A DNA stretch of 64,000 bases from Lactifluus volemus (GCA_022376515.1 WTXI01000083.1:1-64000); one strand, 5' to 3'. Shown: positions 1 through 10,873, numbered from the stretch's first letter. The notes: generated by a model from the sequence alone, not told the origin. Made by a program: numbers and translations.

Positions 1-20
1 CGGATGAGTGCACCAAGGCT

Positions 21-1975
21 TTGGATGCACTCCTCCAGATTGTAGAGTCCGACCCTGTCCTCCAACGACCTGACTATGACCGCCCTTTCGAGATGGAGGT
101 AGATGCGTCCCAGTATGCCACTGGGGCTATCCTCTATCAGCGAAACGACAAGCAAAGACTCTGTCCAGTGGGCTACCACTCTCAAACGTTGAATGAAGCT
201 GAGAGAGGGTACGATGTCCATGATAGAGAACTTTTAGCGGTGATTCGAGGTCTGCGGCGATGGAGACATCTGTTCCTCTCCTCCCCCTTTACTGCCATTG
301 TCCACACCGATCACAATAACCTTTGATATTATCGGCAACCTCAGAGAATCAATCGACGCGTAGCAAGGTACCTCAGCGACCTTGCTGACTACAATTACAA
401 ACTAGTACACCGCCCAGGCAAGCTGAACAAAGCTGACGCGCTGTCCAGGCCACCAGGGGTGGATGAAGGGAAGCATGATAACGAAAACACTCTTGTCCTC
501 CCAGACAAGCTTTTCGTGCGGGCAACAGAAGTCAGTAATCTCGAGCAGCAAGTCTGGGATTGGCAAGCACGCACACCGGACTACTTTGCAGAGCTGCATC
601 GCTCATACCCACTTGACTCAGTAAATCACCATTGGATGCACCAAGGGAGACCAGTAGTTGCAGATCAGGGAGATCTTAAGCGACAGATCTTGCATGAGTA
701 TCATGATCATGCTTTAGCTGGACATCCGGGCATTGCTACGACACTCAGAAGGTGTCAGAGGACTACTGGTGGCCGACGATGCGGCAATATGTCCAGAACT
801 ACGTCAAGGGGTGTGCAACTTGCCAAATGACGAAACCCAATACTGTAAAACCCAAACCACCGCTAATGCCAATCACTGTTGAATGAAAGGCAATCCCCTT
901 CCAGACAATTTCACTTGATCTCATCACCGATCTCCCAGTTTCGAAGGGATATGACTCAATCCTGACGATAGTGGACCATGATGCTCGAAGGCAGCCTTCT
1001 TCTTGCCCTGTCAAAAGACAATTGACACAGAGGAAGTGGCCCGGCTCTATGTGGAACACATCTTCCCTCTTTTTGGTTGTCCCCATCACATCATTTCGGA
1101 TAGAGATCCCCGTTTCACTGCACACTTCACCCGCCAAATGTGTGAACTGCTCGGAGTCACGCAGAACATCAGCTCTGCCTATCATCCGCAGACTGATGGA
1201 CAATCGAACGCGCCAATCAATGGGTGGAGCAATACTTGCGAATCTATGGAGGCAGCCAACAAGACGACTGGGCAAACCTTCTTCCTCTCGCCCAATTTGT
1301 CCATAACTCCTGGCCAAAGCGAGCACAAGAAGACCCCTTTGAGCTCTTGTGGGGCGCAAACCCAATCATTCGCCTCTCTGGAAAGGTCACGAATATCCCT
1401 GCGCTACATCAAAGACAGATGTGGCTAAAGGAGGCCAGTGAACGCGCTCAAGATGCTATCAAAAGCGCAGGAGCTGTGGCTGAAACAACGCCAGAGAAAG
1501 AAGGGTCAAAGGCACTTCCATCCATTCGAAAAGGGCAACAAGTGTTGTTGGAAGGAACAAACCTAAAACAATGTACCCGTCCGCAAAGTTGGGGCCAAAA
1601 AGATACGGTCCATTCCCCATCATTGACGTTATTTCCCCAGTGGTGTACCGCCTCCAGCTCCCCCACACTGGCGCATTCACAATGTCTTCCACACATCCTT
1701 GTTGACACCCTACAAGGAGACGGAAGAGCATGGGCGCAACTTCACAGAACCGCCACCTGATCTGATGGAAGGTGAACCGGAATATGAGGTGGAGCAAATC
1801 ATTGATGCACGCAAGAAAGGGAGGCAGAAAAGCTTGAATATCTCCTTCGTTGGAAGGATATTCACCCGCTCATGATAGTTGGGAACCCGCTGGCAATGTG
1901 AAGGCTCCGGAACTCATTAAGGAGTTCTACCAACGCAACCCCAATGCGATAGGGGGAGGGAGGATAAAAGCAAGG
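21..1975 (+). pseudogene. Ty3/gypsy pol remnant: RNase H, integrase, chromodomain
   Basis: Positions 21-326 encode an RT-type RNase H: EVDASQYATGAILYQ, then DRELLAVIRGLRRWRH and HTDHNNL. Positions 600-760 give the integrase zinc-binding part (HEYHDHALAGHPGI). Positions 880-1310 carry the integrase core, readable only across frames (ISLDLITDLP, ISDRDPRFTAHFTRQ, SSAYHPQTDGQ). About 1500-1740 is the C-terminal GPY-like region, and 1770-1900 resembles a chromodomain (EYEVEQIIDARKKGRQ). Stops at 326 and frameshifts near 770, 1000, 1420 and 1830 break the frame, so no functional polyprotein can be made. Targeting of heterochromatin by integrase chromodomains is known for the family, not shown here. 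Confidence 0.85.
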
Positions 1976-2032
1976 AGAAAAAGACGAATCCGCACCATCA
2001 TCACTTCCACTACCTCCTCTGCTCCATGAGTA

Positions 2033-2948
2033 ATGCCTTACAACTTGCATTCCAATACCCCAACTCAGAAGAGGACTACCTCCAACTCCTCGACTCATCG
2101 TTCAACACCCTCGCGGTCTGTGAGGGAGGGGAGTGGTCCTTCTCAGAGACGTCCCTTGCCGAGGACACCCCAACAAACCAGCCCAGATCAGCGCCTCCAC
2201 CGTACAGGAGGACCACCCGCTTGCCTTGCCAAGAGCCTCGCCGCAGCCCCTCGTACCATCTGAGGACCCCATCTCCTCTCCCAGGCCCGACGCCGCCTCC
2301 CCAACTCTCGCCTATCCAGGAAGCCCTGGAGACGCTAGCAGCGGACATGAGGTTCCAGCCAGAAGTCATGTCGCTGGAGACCCCCACGCGCTGCGATCTG
2401 AATCCCCTTATGATCCCTGGAAGGTCTTCAGCTGGGCCCAACCTTCTGCAGGTGACGGTGCTCATCAACTCCAGGGGGTACGTACAGCAGATGGGGACGG
2501 CCTACGTTCACTCGTCGTCGCGTCTTCGTCGCATGGGGGGCCGTCTGGTGGTGATTCCGGAGTCAGCCCTCTGAAAGTCACCGGCAAGCGCAAGAGGAAG
2601 GGGAAGAAGTCATTTTATTGCGGCAAGTGCAACCAGGACGGGGTGGACCACAAGTACGAAGACTGCCCTTTGTGGAGAGAGTGCCTCTATTGCCAGAAGA
2701 GAGGGCACTACTCCCATGACTGTCACCACCCCCATACGCGTTGCACTGTCCACAGGTGCCGAGTCTTCCCAGACCACCAGTATTATGGGGGAAGTGTCCC
2801 GTCGAGGCCAGGGAGTTGCAGCCCATTGCTCATCACTGGGATGAGTATGACGCGGATGACGTCGATGCAGGTGAGGCGCTTTGGGATGACCTTGACTGGG
2901 AGTCCATGGACAGGGGTGACTGAGGCGCATGGTGGTACATGCGCCTAG
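2033..2948 (+). pseudogene. Zinc-knuckle ORF downstream of the retrotransposon integrase
   Basis: A Pro/Ser-rich reading frame starts at an ATG at 2033, shifts frame near 2150-2260, and ends in a basic, Cys/His-rich tail. Around 2620-2750 the tail reads CGKCNQDGVDHKYEDC, then CLYCQKRGHYSHDC, a canonical C-x2-C-x4-H-x4-C knuckle, with further Cys/His after it. Knuckles like this normally belong to Gag nucleocapsid, yet here it lies 3' of integrase and chromodomain and immediately before the LTR. It may be an accessory RNA- or DNA-binding protein of this lineage. At least one frameshift separates the N-terminal and knuckle parts unless they are expressed by splicing or slippage. Confidence 0.6.
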
Positions 2949-2960
2949 GAGAGAGGGTAC

Positions 2961-3834
2961 TGTTACGGTTATGCGGGCCGCCTGGCCCATTTCTTACTGT
3001 TTTCCGTCTGATTTTCGACTTGTGTTGTGACCTAGGATCCCTTTCCTTGGCCAGCCCCTTCTGTTCCACTTCTAGGGGCTGTGCGTCGCCGTTTTGGACG
3101 TGTATTTGACTCAGGGATCATGACTCAAATCTTGAGTCAGCGTTCTTGACTCAGATCTTGAGTCAGACGCACTGAGTCAGTTCTTGAGTCATCAGAACTG
3201 ACTCAGGTCCTTAGTCAATAGTCTTGACTTCGCTACTGTACTGTGACTGTTGTAGGATAGTTGGCTGGCCCTCTGTACGCATAAATAGGGCCCTATGGAC
3301 GAGCTAAAGCCCCAGCTTCAGCTTCGTCTAGAATTGCAGCAGTTGTACACTTGACACTCAATCTCCCTCTCTTCTTGTGAATCCCCTCTTTGTACCTTGA
3401 TCCAGGTACTTCACGCCACGATCAGACATCTGTGGACTCGTTCTACTTCTTTGAAACAAGTCCTCAGACGCCTGAACCCTAATACGAATGTGCTGTGAGA
3501 AGTAGTCCCCACTTCTCACCCCGCGTCCGCCTCAGAACCTTAGTTCAACCTCCCACGAGTGTCCTTGGAAGGTGAGCACCCCTTGCATTCCAATTACACT
3601 CACGCCCGCATTGCGGTTGAACCTACAGATCGTCTTTCATCCATCTGCCACCGTCTATCCTCTTTGGGAACGGTAACTCCGACCATCGCGTGCGCCGGCC
3701 CGTACTACCCGTCCCACACAATACAGAACCGAGAGTTCGCACAGTCAAGTCTATCCTTCATAGGAACTTGCCTGCGTGTTCTTTGATTGACTACTGAAGC
3801 TCACTTCGAGCCACGGTCCCTGCGAACCGTGACA
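2961..3834 (+). repeat. 3' LTR of the Ty3/gypsy element (874 bp)
   Basis: It starts TGTTACGGTT and ends GAACCGTGACA, so the outermost 8 bases are inverted (TGTTACGG / CCGTGACA with one mismatch). A second full-length copy lies at 7389-8262. A TATA-like ATAAATAG at 3281-3288 lies about 75 bp downstream of a cluster of TGASTCA sites, placing the promoter and probable U3/R boundary near 3300. Confidence 0.92.
3107..3205. promoter_or_regulatory. Cluster of eight TGASTCA (Gcn4/AP-1-type) sites in LTR U3
   Basis: Full 7-mers start at 3107, 3121, 3133, 3147, 3159, 3173, 3185 and 3199, alternating TGACTCA and TGAGTCA with start-to-start spacing of 12-14 bp. Half sites follow (TAGTCAA, TTGACTT). A TATA-like box lies at 3281. 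TGASTCA is the known site of fungal bZIP regulators of the Gcn4/CPC1 and AP-1 type. That such a factor drives this LTR is inferred. Confidence 0.75.
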
Positions 3835-4386
3835 CTTCTTCAGAGGTCAAAAATATTCTATTCTCCCAGCTCTTGATTACAATGGAGTGATGGCCCTGGA
3901 TATCTTCGAAGGTACTGTAAACAAGGAGAAATTCATTTCGTTTCTGAGGAATGAAGTGGTAAGCTCTGGACATTTGATACAGTATTGACCACTCTGACCT
4001 CCATTCTAAGGCACCAAAGCTCAACCCATACCGTCCATACCCCAACCAGCTTCCCCGAAGCAAGGTTGTGATGGATAACTGCCAGATTCATCACGATGAT
4101 GAAATCTGTCAGATAATTGAAGTGGAGTGCGGTATGTTGTCTACATTTGACAACCGAAGAAATTTAACAGTTGATTTTCGCAGGTGCAAAGCTTATATAC
4201 CTTCCCCCGTACTCTCCTGATTTCAACCCTATCGAAGAGACATTTCATTTCATTAAAACATGGCTTAGACGTCACGAAGAGGAGGGCCAAAACCCTCTGA
4301 CACGAACTTGGTTGATTCATCTTGCTACAATGGCAGTCACTCAGGATCACGCGATGGCATGGTTCAAAAACTGTGGTTGGGTCTAA
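3835..4386 (+). pseudogene. 3' part of a Tc1/mariner-like DDE transposase gene
   Basis: Three exons separated by two 52-bp GT-AG introns (3959-4010 and 4132-4183) encode the C-terminal half of a DDE superfamily endonuclease. Exon 1 gives YSILPALDYNGVMALDIFEG, exon 2 has VVMDNCQIHHDDE (second catalytic Asp), and exon 3 has IYLPPYSPDFNPIEE (third acidic residue region) and ends at a TAA at 4384-4386. Residues are well conserved. The gene simply starts at the LTR border at 3834, so the 5' half was displaced or lost by the retrotransposon insertion. Family assignment is firm; which named superfamily branch it belongs to is less so. Confidence 0.85.
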
Positions 4387-4448
4387 TTAGACGTCTGTAG
4401 CCCCATAACTCTATATACTTGGATTTCAAGCGCATAGGCTCAATCAAC

Positions 4449-6238
4449 TCAGGCTGCTTCATCACGACGAGCCACCCACTCCCTTGCAAACTTCTGAATG
4501 GCAAGAACACCTCCTTCTTGAAGTCCCAATACTTCACCCAAATGTGTGGAGGAGATCATACCATTTGCGATGAGAGAGGGAGTGAAATCGAGGTCGGCGA
4601 GAGTACTGGCCCTGTTCATGACATCAAATTGAGTAGCACACTTGAATGCATCAAGGAAGTCTGTGATTTCAGCAACAGTAGCAGTAGATGGGTTCGGTTG
4701 AGGTGAAATTGCCAGAACAGCTGGGTTCACCCCATGGACAAACCCATTGCCAAGATTGGCAGAGTCCTGTGTCATGCGGTTGATCATCGGCAATAGCGCA
4801 ACAGCAAGGAGGGCATTTATATCAACACTTGAGGTAGATGGAGGTCCAGTAGTGGGTGCCGAGAATGATGTGGGGTGAGGCCCAGTACGACCACGGGGAC
4901 GGGGTCCTTCACCCTGGCCATGGAATGCAGCCTCGAAGTCTTCGCAGTTAGGTGGAGTGTCCTTCGTAGCTTCGTTTGCGGTCTGTGGTTTCATTAGCAG
5001 CCACTCAAACAACACAGCAAGACTATGTACCATTGCAGAAGCCCATTGAGCAAATTTTCGATTGTTTAGAGGGACATGAGCTCCGTTCGGTGCAATGTAG
5101 CAGTGGCCGGGTTCACCGTGCTCACCCTTGTGCAGCTGGCACGTATGATGAGCCTTGAGGATGAGAATGTTCTTCCCATTGACCAGCGATGCGTCACTGA
5201 ACTGATCAAGTCGAGGAACCTGGTTCAGAATAATCAGATATAATTGGCAAAAGTATATCAAAATGGCTTGCCTTAGCACCTATAGTAAGCTCCTCAGATG
5301 TTCCTGTAATGTTGTCATCGTCCATAAGAGCAATCGGCTTGAAGAAAATACAAGTTAAAAAATCCAGGAAATAACTCGCTTACTCAACTCACTTGCGAAT
5401 ACGATATCTGTCCATCATGTCAAGATCAAACTGAATGCCAATGTCACACTGTCCTGACTTCTTAAGAATTGAGGCCTTAGATCGCTCAAACTCATCCTCC
5501 GTAGAAATCGTAGGAGCCTTCTTTTCTCCGCCGCTGCAAAAAAGTAAGTTTAGTTTGAAACAAAAATGAATAGACTTACAGTGACCGAGTATACCACAGC
5601 CTGATGGGAAATCCAGGTCGGTAATCCTGGTCAAGTCCATGGGTATGAAGGACCTGTGTCAAGAAATCCTCCCAAGAGATCCCATCTATGACTACGGAAA
5701 ATGTCTTCATTTCATGGCTTTTTTTCACCTTCGCTTTCATAGTTGCCCGCCCGGGGCCAGGATTCGTATCCGCTCAAAAGCAATCCATTGTGGCGCTAAT
5801 GGTATACTCCTTCACTGTAAAAGAACAGGTGAGAATTTACAATATGAAAATAACAGAAGCTTACAAAGTCGTATGTTTGCAAGTACACGGGGGTCACGGA
5901 TATCGATTCTGGCAACTGCAGGGGATACAGAGGCATCCCCGTCAGTAGGCTTGGAGGCCGTAGAGTCCTTCTGGATGACAGGTAGGGCTTCGTTCTGACC
6001 AGCATTGGTGATATTGTTGCCAAAGATACGGGCTTCGCCTTTAAACAGCAATTAGAACATATTGAGAACGAAAATTGATGGACATACCTGAAGATTCATT
6101 TGAACTTTCACTGTCGCAGAGTCCAGCAGGTACAAGTTGGGGTGTGAGGGTTGGGTACATGACGAGTTGGTTGAAGGGAGACTGAGAGAAATAATTTTCG
6201 ATGAGCTGCTCTTCGCAGGAATGAGACATTGCAAACAT
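4449..6238 (-). pseudogene. Decayed six-exon gene of unknown function
   Basis: Read on the minus strand, six exons join in phase: 6238-6088, 6038-5865, 5814-5580, 5533-5393, 5337-5272 and 5219-4449. Exon 3 contains an in-frame TGA (5776-5774), after which the frame continues for over 60 codons, so this is a single nonsense change. Exon 4/5 needs one more base at the donor (AAGTGAGT where AAG|GTGAGT is expected). The exon 5/6 intron begins GC rather than GT (5271-5220). The product would be about 460 residues. Its C-terminal half has a Cys/His-rich HTCQLHKGEHGEPGHCY segment followed by Pro/Thr linkers and a helical tail. I do not recognise a named domain; it resembles repeat-associated hypothetical proteins of basidiomycetes. 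Confidence 0.55.
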
Positions 6239-6262
6239 ACCTCAGCATCAGCAATTGTCTGT

Positions 6263-6500
6263 GTTGCTTAATGGTACTTAGTGGTCTTAATAGTCTTAAA
6301 TTTACCTTTTTGCTTAATTTTGCTTGATGAAAATTATGTTTAAGCACAATTAAGCAACTTAAGCAGGCTCAACATGCTCAGCACAATTAAGACTGGCATT
6401 AAGCATGCTCAGTATGCTCAGCACAATTAAGACTGACATTAAGCACACTCAAAATATTTAAGCAATTAATGAAAATTTAAGGGGCTTTTAATTGTGCTAA
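6263..6500. repeat. Left subterminal TTAAGCA repeat cluster
   Basis: More than ten copies of AATTAAGCA, CTTAAGCA and their complements lie in AT-rich DNA, with GCTCAGCACAATTAAGACTG occurring twice (around 6378 and 6417). Arrays of short subterminal motifs are typical transposase-binding regions of CACTA-like and related DNA transposons. The binding role is inferred. Confidence 0.7.
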
Positions 6501-6825
6501 GCAAAAAAAACAGAATTTACATAATTTAACTAATCTGTCTGAAAAAGTTTGCAAGTCGTGATTCATGAAAATTTCGCTAAGTTGCGACAATGCACAAATC
6601 ACGTGCACGTTTTTTCTTGTTGGCACAATGTTGACGTGCCTCGTTTTCAACACTCCCTCCCTCAGGCTCTCGTTGCCTCAGCATCGTCGACTCATCGTCA
6701 CTTTCGTCACCTGTGTTGCCTCTTCTGCATTCTGTTGCCAAATGTCTCACCCTCTGGAACCCCGCTCCTACTGCCATCGCTGCAACAGCAGCAGCACGTT
6801 CCCCATGCCACCGCAACGCCATTGT

Positions 6826-7320
6826 CTATAAGCACGGCCTGGGTGCGTCGCGATTTTTTTTTCTTTTCACTTCTAACACTAACTTTTTTTCTAATTCCTC
6901 ATATTCCTCACATCCACTCGCCCCAATGCCTTGTAATGCTGCCCACCCCACCCCAATGCGCTCTGACGACGCTTCCTCTCCCACCTCTTCCTCTTCCCTC
7001 TGCTTCCTCCACCTCTGTCTCTGCCTCCTATGCCTCCACCACCACTGCTGCCTCCGCCTCCACTGCCTCCCTACCTTCACCACCACCACCACCTCCGTGT
7101 ATGCCGCCTCCGCTTCTTGCGCCTCCTCCTCCGCTTTCGCTTCCTCCTCCTGCGCTTCCTCCCGGACTACCTCCAACATCCCCCGCTCCCATATCAGAAC
7201 CGGCCCTCAAACAACTTTCTTCTCGATAGTCGTGGTTGCCCACTGCAACGATCCGGATTTGTGCGTGCTGTGCTCTCTCTATTTCTGCTTCGCCGCGGTT
7301 CGAGCCAGCCCATGTTGACC
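6826..7320 (+). other. Ser/Pro-rich low-complexity sequence within the 3-kb transposon
   Basis: Polypyrimidine DNA (CTCC/TCCTC-rich) is open in several frames at once, giving Pro-, Ser- or Cys-rich translations. One plus-strand frame (7236-7388) stays open up to the solo LTR and continues in the same frame on the other side once the LTR and one copy of its target duplication are removed. A coding exon here is possible but cannot be separated from base-composition bias. Confidence 0.3.
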
Positions 7321-7388
7321 TGTCGTCTAGATCGATTTGGTCAGTCCGCGAAGTCGCGTTTTCCGCACCCATGCTCATGCTCACCTTC

Positions 7389-8262
7389 TGTTACGGTTAT
7401 GTGGGCCGTCCGGCCCATTTCTTACTATTTTCCGTCTATTTTTCGACTTGTGTTGTGACCTAGGATCCCTTTCCTTGGCCAGCCCCCTCTGTTCGACTTC
7501 TAGGGGCTGTGCATCGCCATTTTGGACGTGTACTTGACTCAGGGATCATGACTCAAATCTTGAGTCAGCATTCTTGACTCAGATCTTGAGTCAGACGCAC
7601 TGAGTCAGTTCTTGAGTCATTAGAACTGACTCAGGTCCTTAGTCAATGGTCTTGACTTCGCTACTGTACTGTGACCTTTGTAGGATAGTTGGCTGGCCCT
7701 CTGTACGCATAAATAGGGCCCTATGGACGAGCTAAAGCCCCAGCTTCAGCTTCGTCGAGAATCACAGTTGTTGCTTGACACTCAAACTCCCTCTCTTTTT
7801 CTTGTGCATCCCCTCTTCGTACCTTTGATCAAGGTACCTTCGCGCCACAATCAGAACATCTGTTTGCTTGTTTACGCCTTGTAAATAAGCTCACAGACGC
7901 TCTGAACCTTGTACGAAATCGAGGGTGAAGGATTGTCTAATCCCTTCCCTTCCATTTCGCACAAACCTTAGTTCAACCTCTCACGAGTGTCCTTGGAAGG
8001 CGAGCGCCCCTTGCATTCCAAATACACTCGCGCCCGCATTGCGGTTGAACTTACAGATCGTCTTTCGTCCATCTGCCACCGTCTGTCCTCTTTGGGAACG
8101 GTAACTCCGATCATCGCGTGCGCCGGTCCGTACTACCCGCCTTACGCGATACAGAACCAAGAGTTCGCACAGTCAAGTCTATCCTTCACAGGAACTCGCC
8201 TGCGCGTCCTCCATTGATCAATTGAAGCTCACTCCGAGCCACGGTCCCTGTGAACCGTGACA
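7389..8262 (+). mobile_element. Solo LTR of the same Ty3/gypsy family
   Basis: This 874-bp copy matches the LTR at 2961-3834 almost throughout and has the same TGTTACGG...GTGACA ends. It is flanked by a perfect 5-bp duplication CCTTC (7384-7388 and 8263-8267). No internal retroelement sequence is present, so this is a solo LTR left by LTR-LTR recombination. It lies inside the 3-kb DNA transposon, so it is younger than that insertion. Confidence 0.95.
7535..7633. promoter_or_regulatory. TGASTCA cluster in the solo LTR
   Basis: The same eight 7-mers start at 7535, 7549, 7561, 7575, 7587, 7601, 7613 and 7627, with the spacing seen in the first LTR. The TATA-like ATAAATAG is at 7709-7716. All eight sites are intact although other positions of the two LTRs differ. 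Confidence 0.75.
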
Positions 8263-8363
8263 CCTTCTCGCTCACATTGACGTTCTTCATCACCCAGAGT
8301 GATGAGTCACAGGTGTGCCCAAAGGCTGTTTTACCTTGTATGTTTGACTTCTTTCAGTGTGAT

Positions 8364-8670
8364 CATGCCGCACATTGCAGCTATGCGTCCAGAACAAGTG
8401 TCCCAGGCAGTCAAGCGTCACATTTCGCAGTTGATCGACCTCGCCTCGGACAAGCAGGAGACAGCCAGACTCGTCGTGGACCGACTCATACCCGCGCTGC
8501 CAACTGCCTGCTGGCAACTTCGATATACCCACCATCGTTGCGCAGATCACTGCGGAGGTGCGACGCATCGTTGGACTGCTGGATGCGCATGAGATCAAGG
8601 AGCAGGTGTCGGATCAAGTTGTTGAACGACTTGACTCACGCCTGGCCGTGCGCGATCGTTTGCTGGATAG
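8364..8670 (+). pseudogene. Degenerate helical ORF inside the 3-kb transposon
   Basis: An ATG at 8364 (MPHIAAMRPEQVSQ) opens a charged, helix-rich frame. Near 8513-8525 the frame shifts, after which the sequence continues as IPTIVAQITAEVRR, then EIKEQVSDQVVERL, up to a likely donor GTAAGT near 8670. A possible preceding intron runs from GTGTGC to TTTCAG (about 8313-8357). The composition suggests an amphipathic or coiled-coil region. I do not recognise a family. The single frameshift and the upstream LTR insertion mean it is probably dead. Confidence 0.4.
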
Positions 8671-9282
8671 TAAGTTTGGTCATGGTTACTGATGGAGTCA
8701 ACGTGCTTTCAGTGCGCTCACAGTGCGCTCACGCACCACTCGCAAGGTGAGTCAAATATCCTCCCTTTTTCTCCCTTTTCCTGATATCTTTTCTCTCCAC
8801 TCACCCCCCCAACCCAGAAGCAAACACACAACCAGCGACGTTCACTGCCACCACCTCCACTTCCTCTCCATGGCCCTGTGGCTCCCACCCCTCCTGCCAC
8901 TGTCACATCAAGGCCCATGGCACCTTAGTGGTGCTGGCATCAATGGCAGTGGGGTGTCTTTCAGTATCACAATGCATTGATAGTCATTCATGTTGTAGTT
9001 TAGTTGTCTCTTAAATATACTTATGTGATGCCTAAAGTATTGTGTGATTGAAAATAATTTGAAAGCCATCTGGAACTCTTTAGTACTTTAGTTGTGCTTA
9101 AGTTGTGCTGAAAGATGTTCAAGTTGCTTAATTGTGCTTAATTAAGCACAATTAAGCAGAATGGTGCTTAATTAAGCACTGGGGTGGTGTTAACCTGCTT
9201 AATCGTTTTGTGCTTAATTTGTGCTTAACATGCTTAATAAGCACGTTAAGCACACATTAAGCAACATGGACAATTGCTGATG

Positions 9283-10711
9283 AGAGAGCCTCTCTTTATA
9301 CCTCTACATGGTTTCCCGCCGTCATATATTGCCCAAGGTCCGGGATGATGTGTGAGTCAAGCCTCAGAACGCAGGTGGGACACGGGCAACGGTGTCTTCA
9401 CTTCTATGACTTGCAGCCGAGTGCAGACAATAGGATTCATGACTTGGCAGTGGGAAAATTGGGCAGTACACAGCATTCAAGAGTCCAGGTGAACAATACC
9501 TCATTTATTGAGTGAGAACAACATCCAGTCAGTTATCGGGTATGACCACTGAGGCCTGAGGCCTGAGGGCCGACGTGACGCAAGGTCACTGTTTGTCATA
9601 GACAAACATGCACAAACTTCTTGGTGCGAAACACATTTTCCGAACTAATATGCAAGTCACTGTAATACATTCTTTACCATTGTGCACGCTCCCTATTCTC
9701 TAAGAAAGGACAATGATGGCATTACGTTTATTGTACATCTATTGTATGAGGCCCTAGGCCAATGCACACTCCTTCTATGTGTTTAAAGGACATTTCCCAG
9801 CTGCTATCACTTCAGTCTCTTACACATCGGCTGAAGTGAGTATTACGATTACATCATCTTTTTACCTTATTTGGACTCACGCGACTTTTACTTAGCGCTA
9901 TCTTATCTAGGTAAATTATGATTATGAAATATAGTCTCTTACACATCGACTCAACGCTATCTTATCTAGTGTTATCTAATCTACCTCAGCCGCTGCATTT
10001 CATCAGGGACTGCCGATACCTCCGGATCACTCAGAGGCCACGACACAGCTAATAGTTAAGCTCAAGAACCAGAGTGAGTTCACCCAGATGGAGAAATTCG
10101 GGGGAGAGAACTTGAAGGGCGATGGTCTTACTGGAGTGACGGGAATGAATGGTCGAGATACGTTGGTGTTGACAAAAAGCTGATAACAAATACCGCAACT
10201 GAAGCAGACGTTGGGGGCTGGGCGCTGCCCCGAGGATGTAGTGAAGTCTAATCCCTACTCCAACATTATGTGTTAAGTGCTGTTTGAATTGATGAGAAAG
10301 TTTATAGGCTGGAGACTCACGAAAACGAGAATGCCGTTAGCTGAGCTATCAGCGAGTTCAAGCTGCTCCTTATCCTGCATTATCTTAAAGGGGTCACCGT
10401 TGGAAATTTTCGCTAAATAATAACATACCTGTTGAGCCTGCTTCCAGAGGCATGTTAAGGACTTCTTCAACACGTCATTGTGCCATTGTAAATGGGTGTG
10501 CTACAAGCGTAAGAACGCGTTGAAAGATCCTCCGTAAGTCTCAGTGCATGACAACGTAGCAATAGAGGGGAACTCTGCGTTTGTAATGCGTATCGGCGTA
10601 GCCTACCTGGATATAAAGAGAAACTTGAATCCATACCAGCGGATATGTACGTACAATCGAAATCGAACCCTAGCTTCTTGGGAAAGTCACTTACCACTCT
10701 CTCACGTGAAG
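9283..10711. other. Intergenic DNA with no confident gene
   Basis: Between the two CATCAG-ended transposons I see no complete gene. The segment AGTCTCTTACACATCG occurs twice (about 9815 and 9935), with CGCTATCTTATCTAG also repeated nearby. On the minus strand, short open stretches with plausible splice sites (about 10690-10270, including DKEQLELADSSANGILVF) could be exons of a host gene interrupted by the insertion at 10712-10713, but no family can be named. Confidence 0.5.
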
Positions 10712-10873
10712 GCCATCAGAAAAAATGACAGCCCACTATATAATTATGTATTATGATATATAATACCACATTTGTTGTATGTCTTGCCTGTCCTGCATCA
10801 GTATGTATCTTGAAATGGCTGACATTGGGATACCAGGAATGTAGTTGATGCAGAAAGTGTATTAAAATATAGT

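Larger units (their letters stand above)
1..3834 (+). mobile_element. Ty3/gypsy LTR retrotransposon (5' part outside window)
   Basis: The order is reverse transcriptase-RNase H tail, zinc-binding integrase N-terminus, integrase core, chromodomain-like segment, a zinc-knuckle reading frame, a purine-rich tract (about 2949-2960) and then an LTR starting TGTTACGG at 2961 and ending CCGTGACA at 3834. That order is diagnostic of a Ty3/gypsy (chromovirus-like) element. The 5' LTR, primer-binding site, gag, protease and most of the RT lie left of the window. The LTR is followed directly by the remaining 3' part of a DDE transposase gene, so the element inserted into that older transposon. The coding region is broken by several frameshifts, so the copy is not autonomous. 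Confidence 0.9.
6246..9282. mobile_element. 3-kb DNA transposon with CATCAG termini, probably non-autonomous
   Basis: Left end 6246-6273 starts CATCAGCAATTGTC and matches the reverse complement of the right end (9255-9282) at 26 of 28 positions. Flanking dinucleotides are AG at 6244-6245 and AG at 9283-9284, a possible 2-bp target duplication. Both subterminal regions are packed with TTAAGCA/TGCTTAA motifs. No transposase is visible inside; the interior holds Ser/Pro-rich low-complexity coding-like sequence, a solo LTR and a degenerate helical ORF. It sits 5 bp upstream of the ATG of the 4449-6238 gene. The larger element at 10714-24908 has the same CATCAG/CTGATG termini and could have supplied the transposase. 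Confidence 0.75.

Noticed and set aside
6549..7318. Overlapping Pro/Ser/Cys-rich open frames on both strands
   Set aside because: Polypyrimidine low-complexity DNA is open in several frames; no domain, and only weak evidence for one exon was kept.
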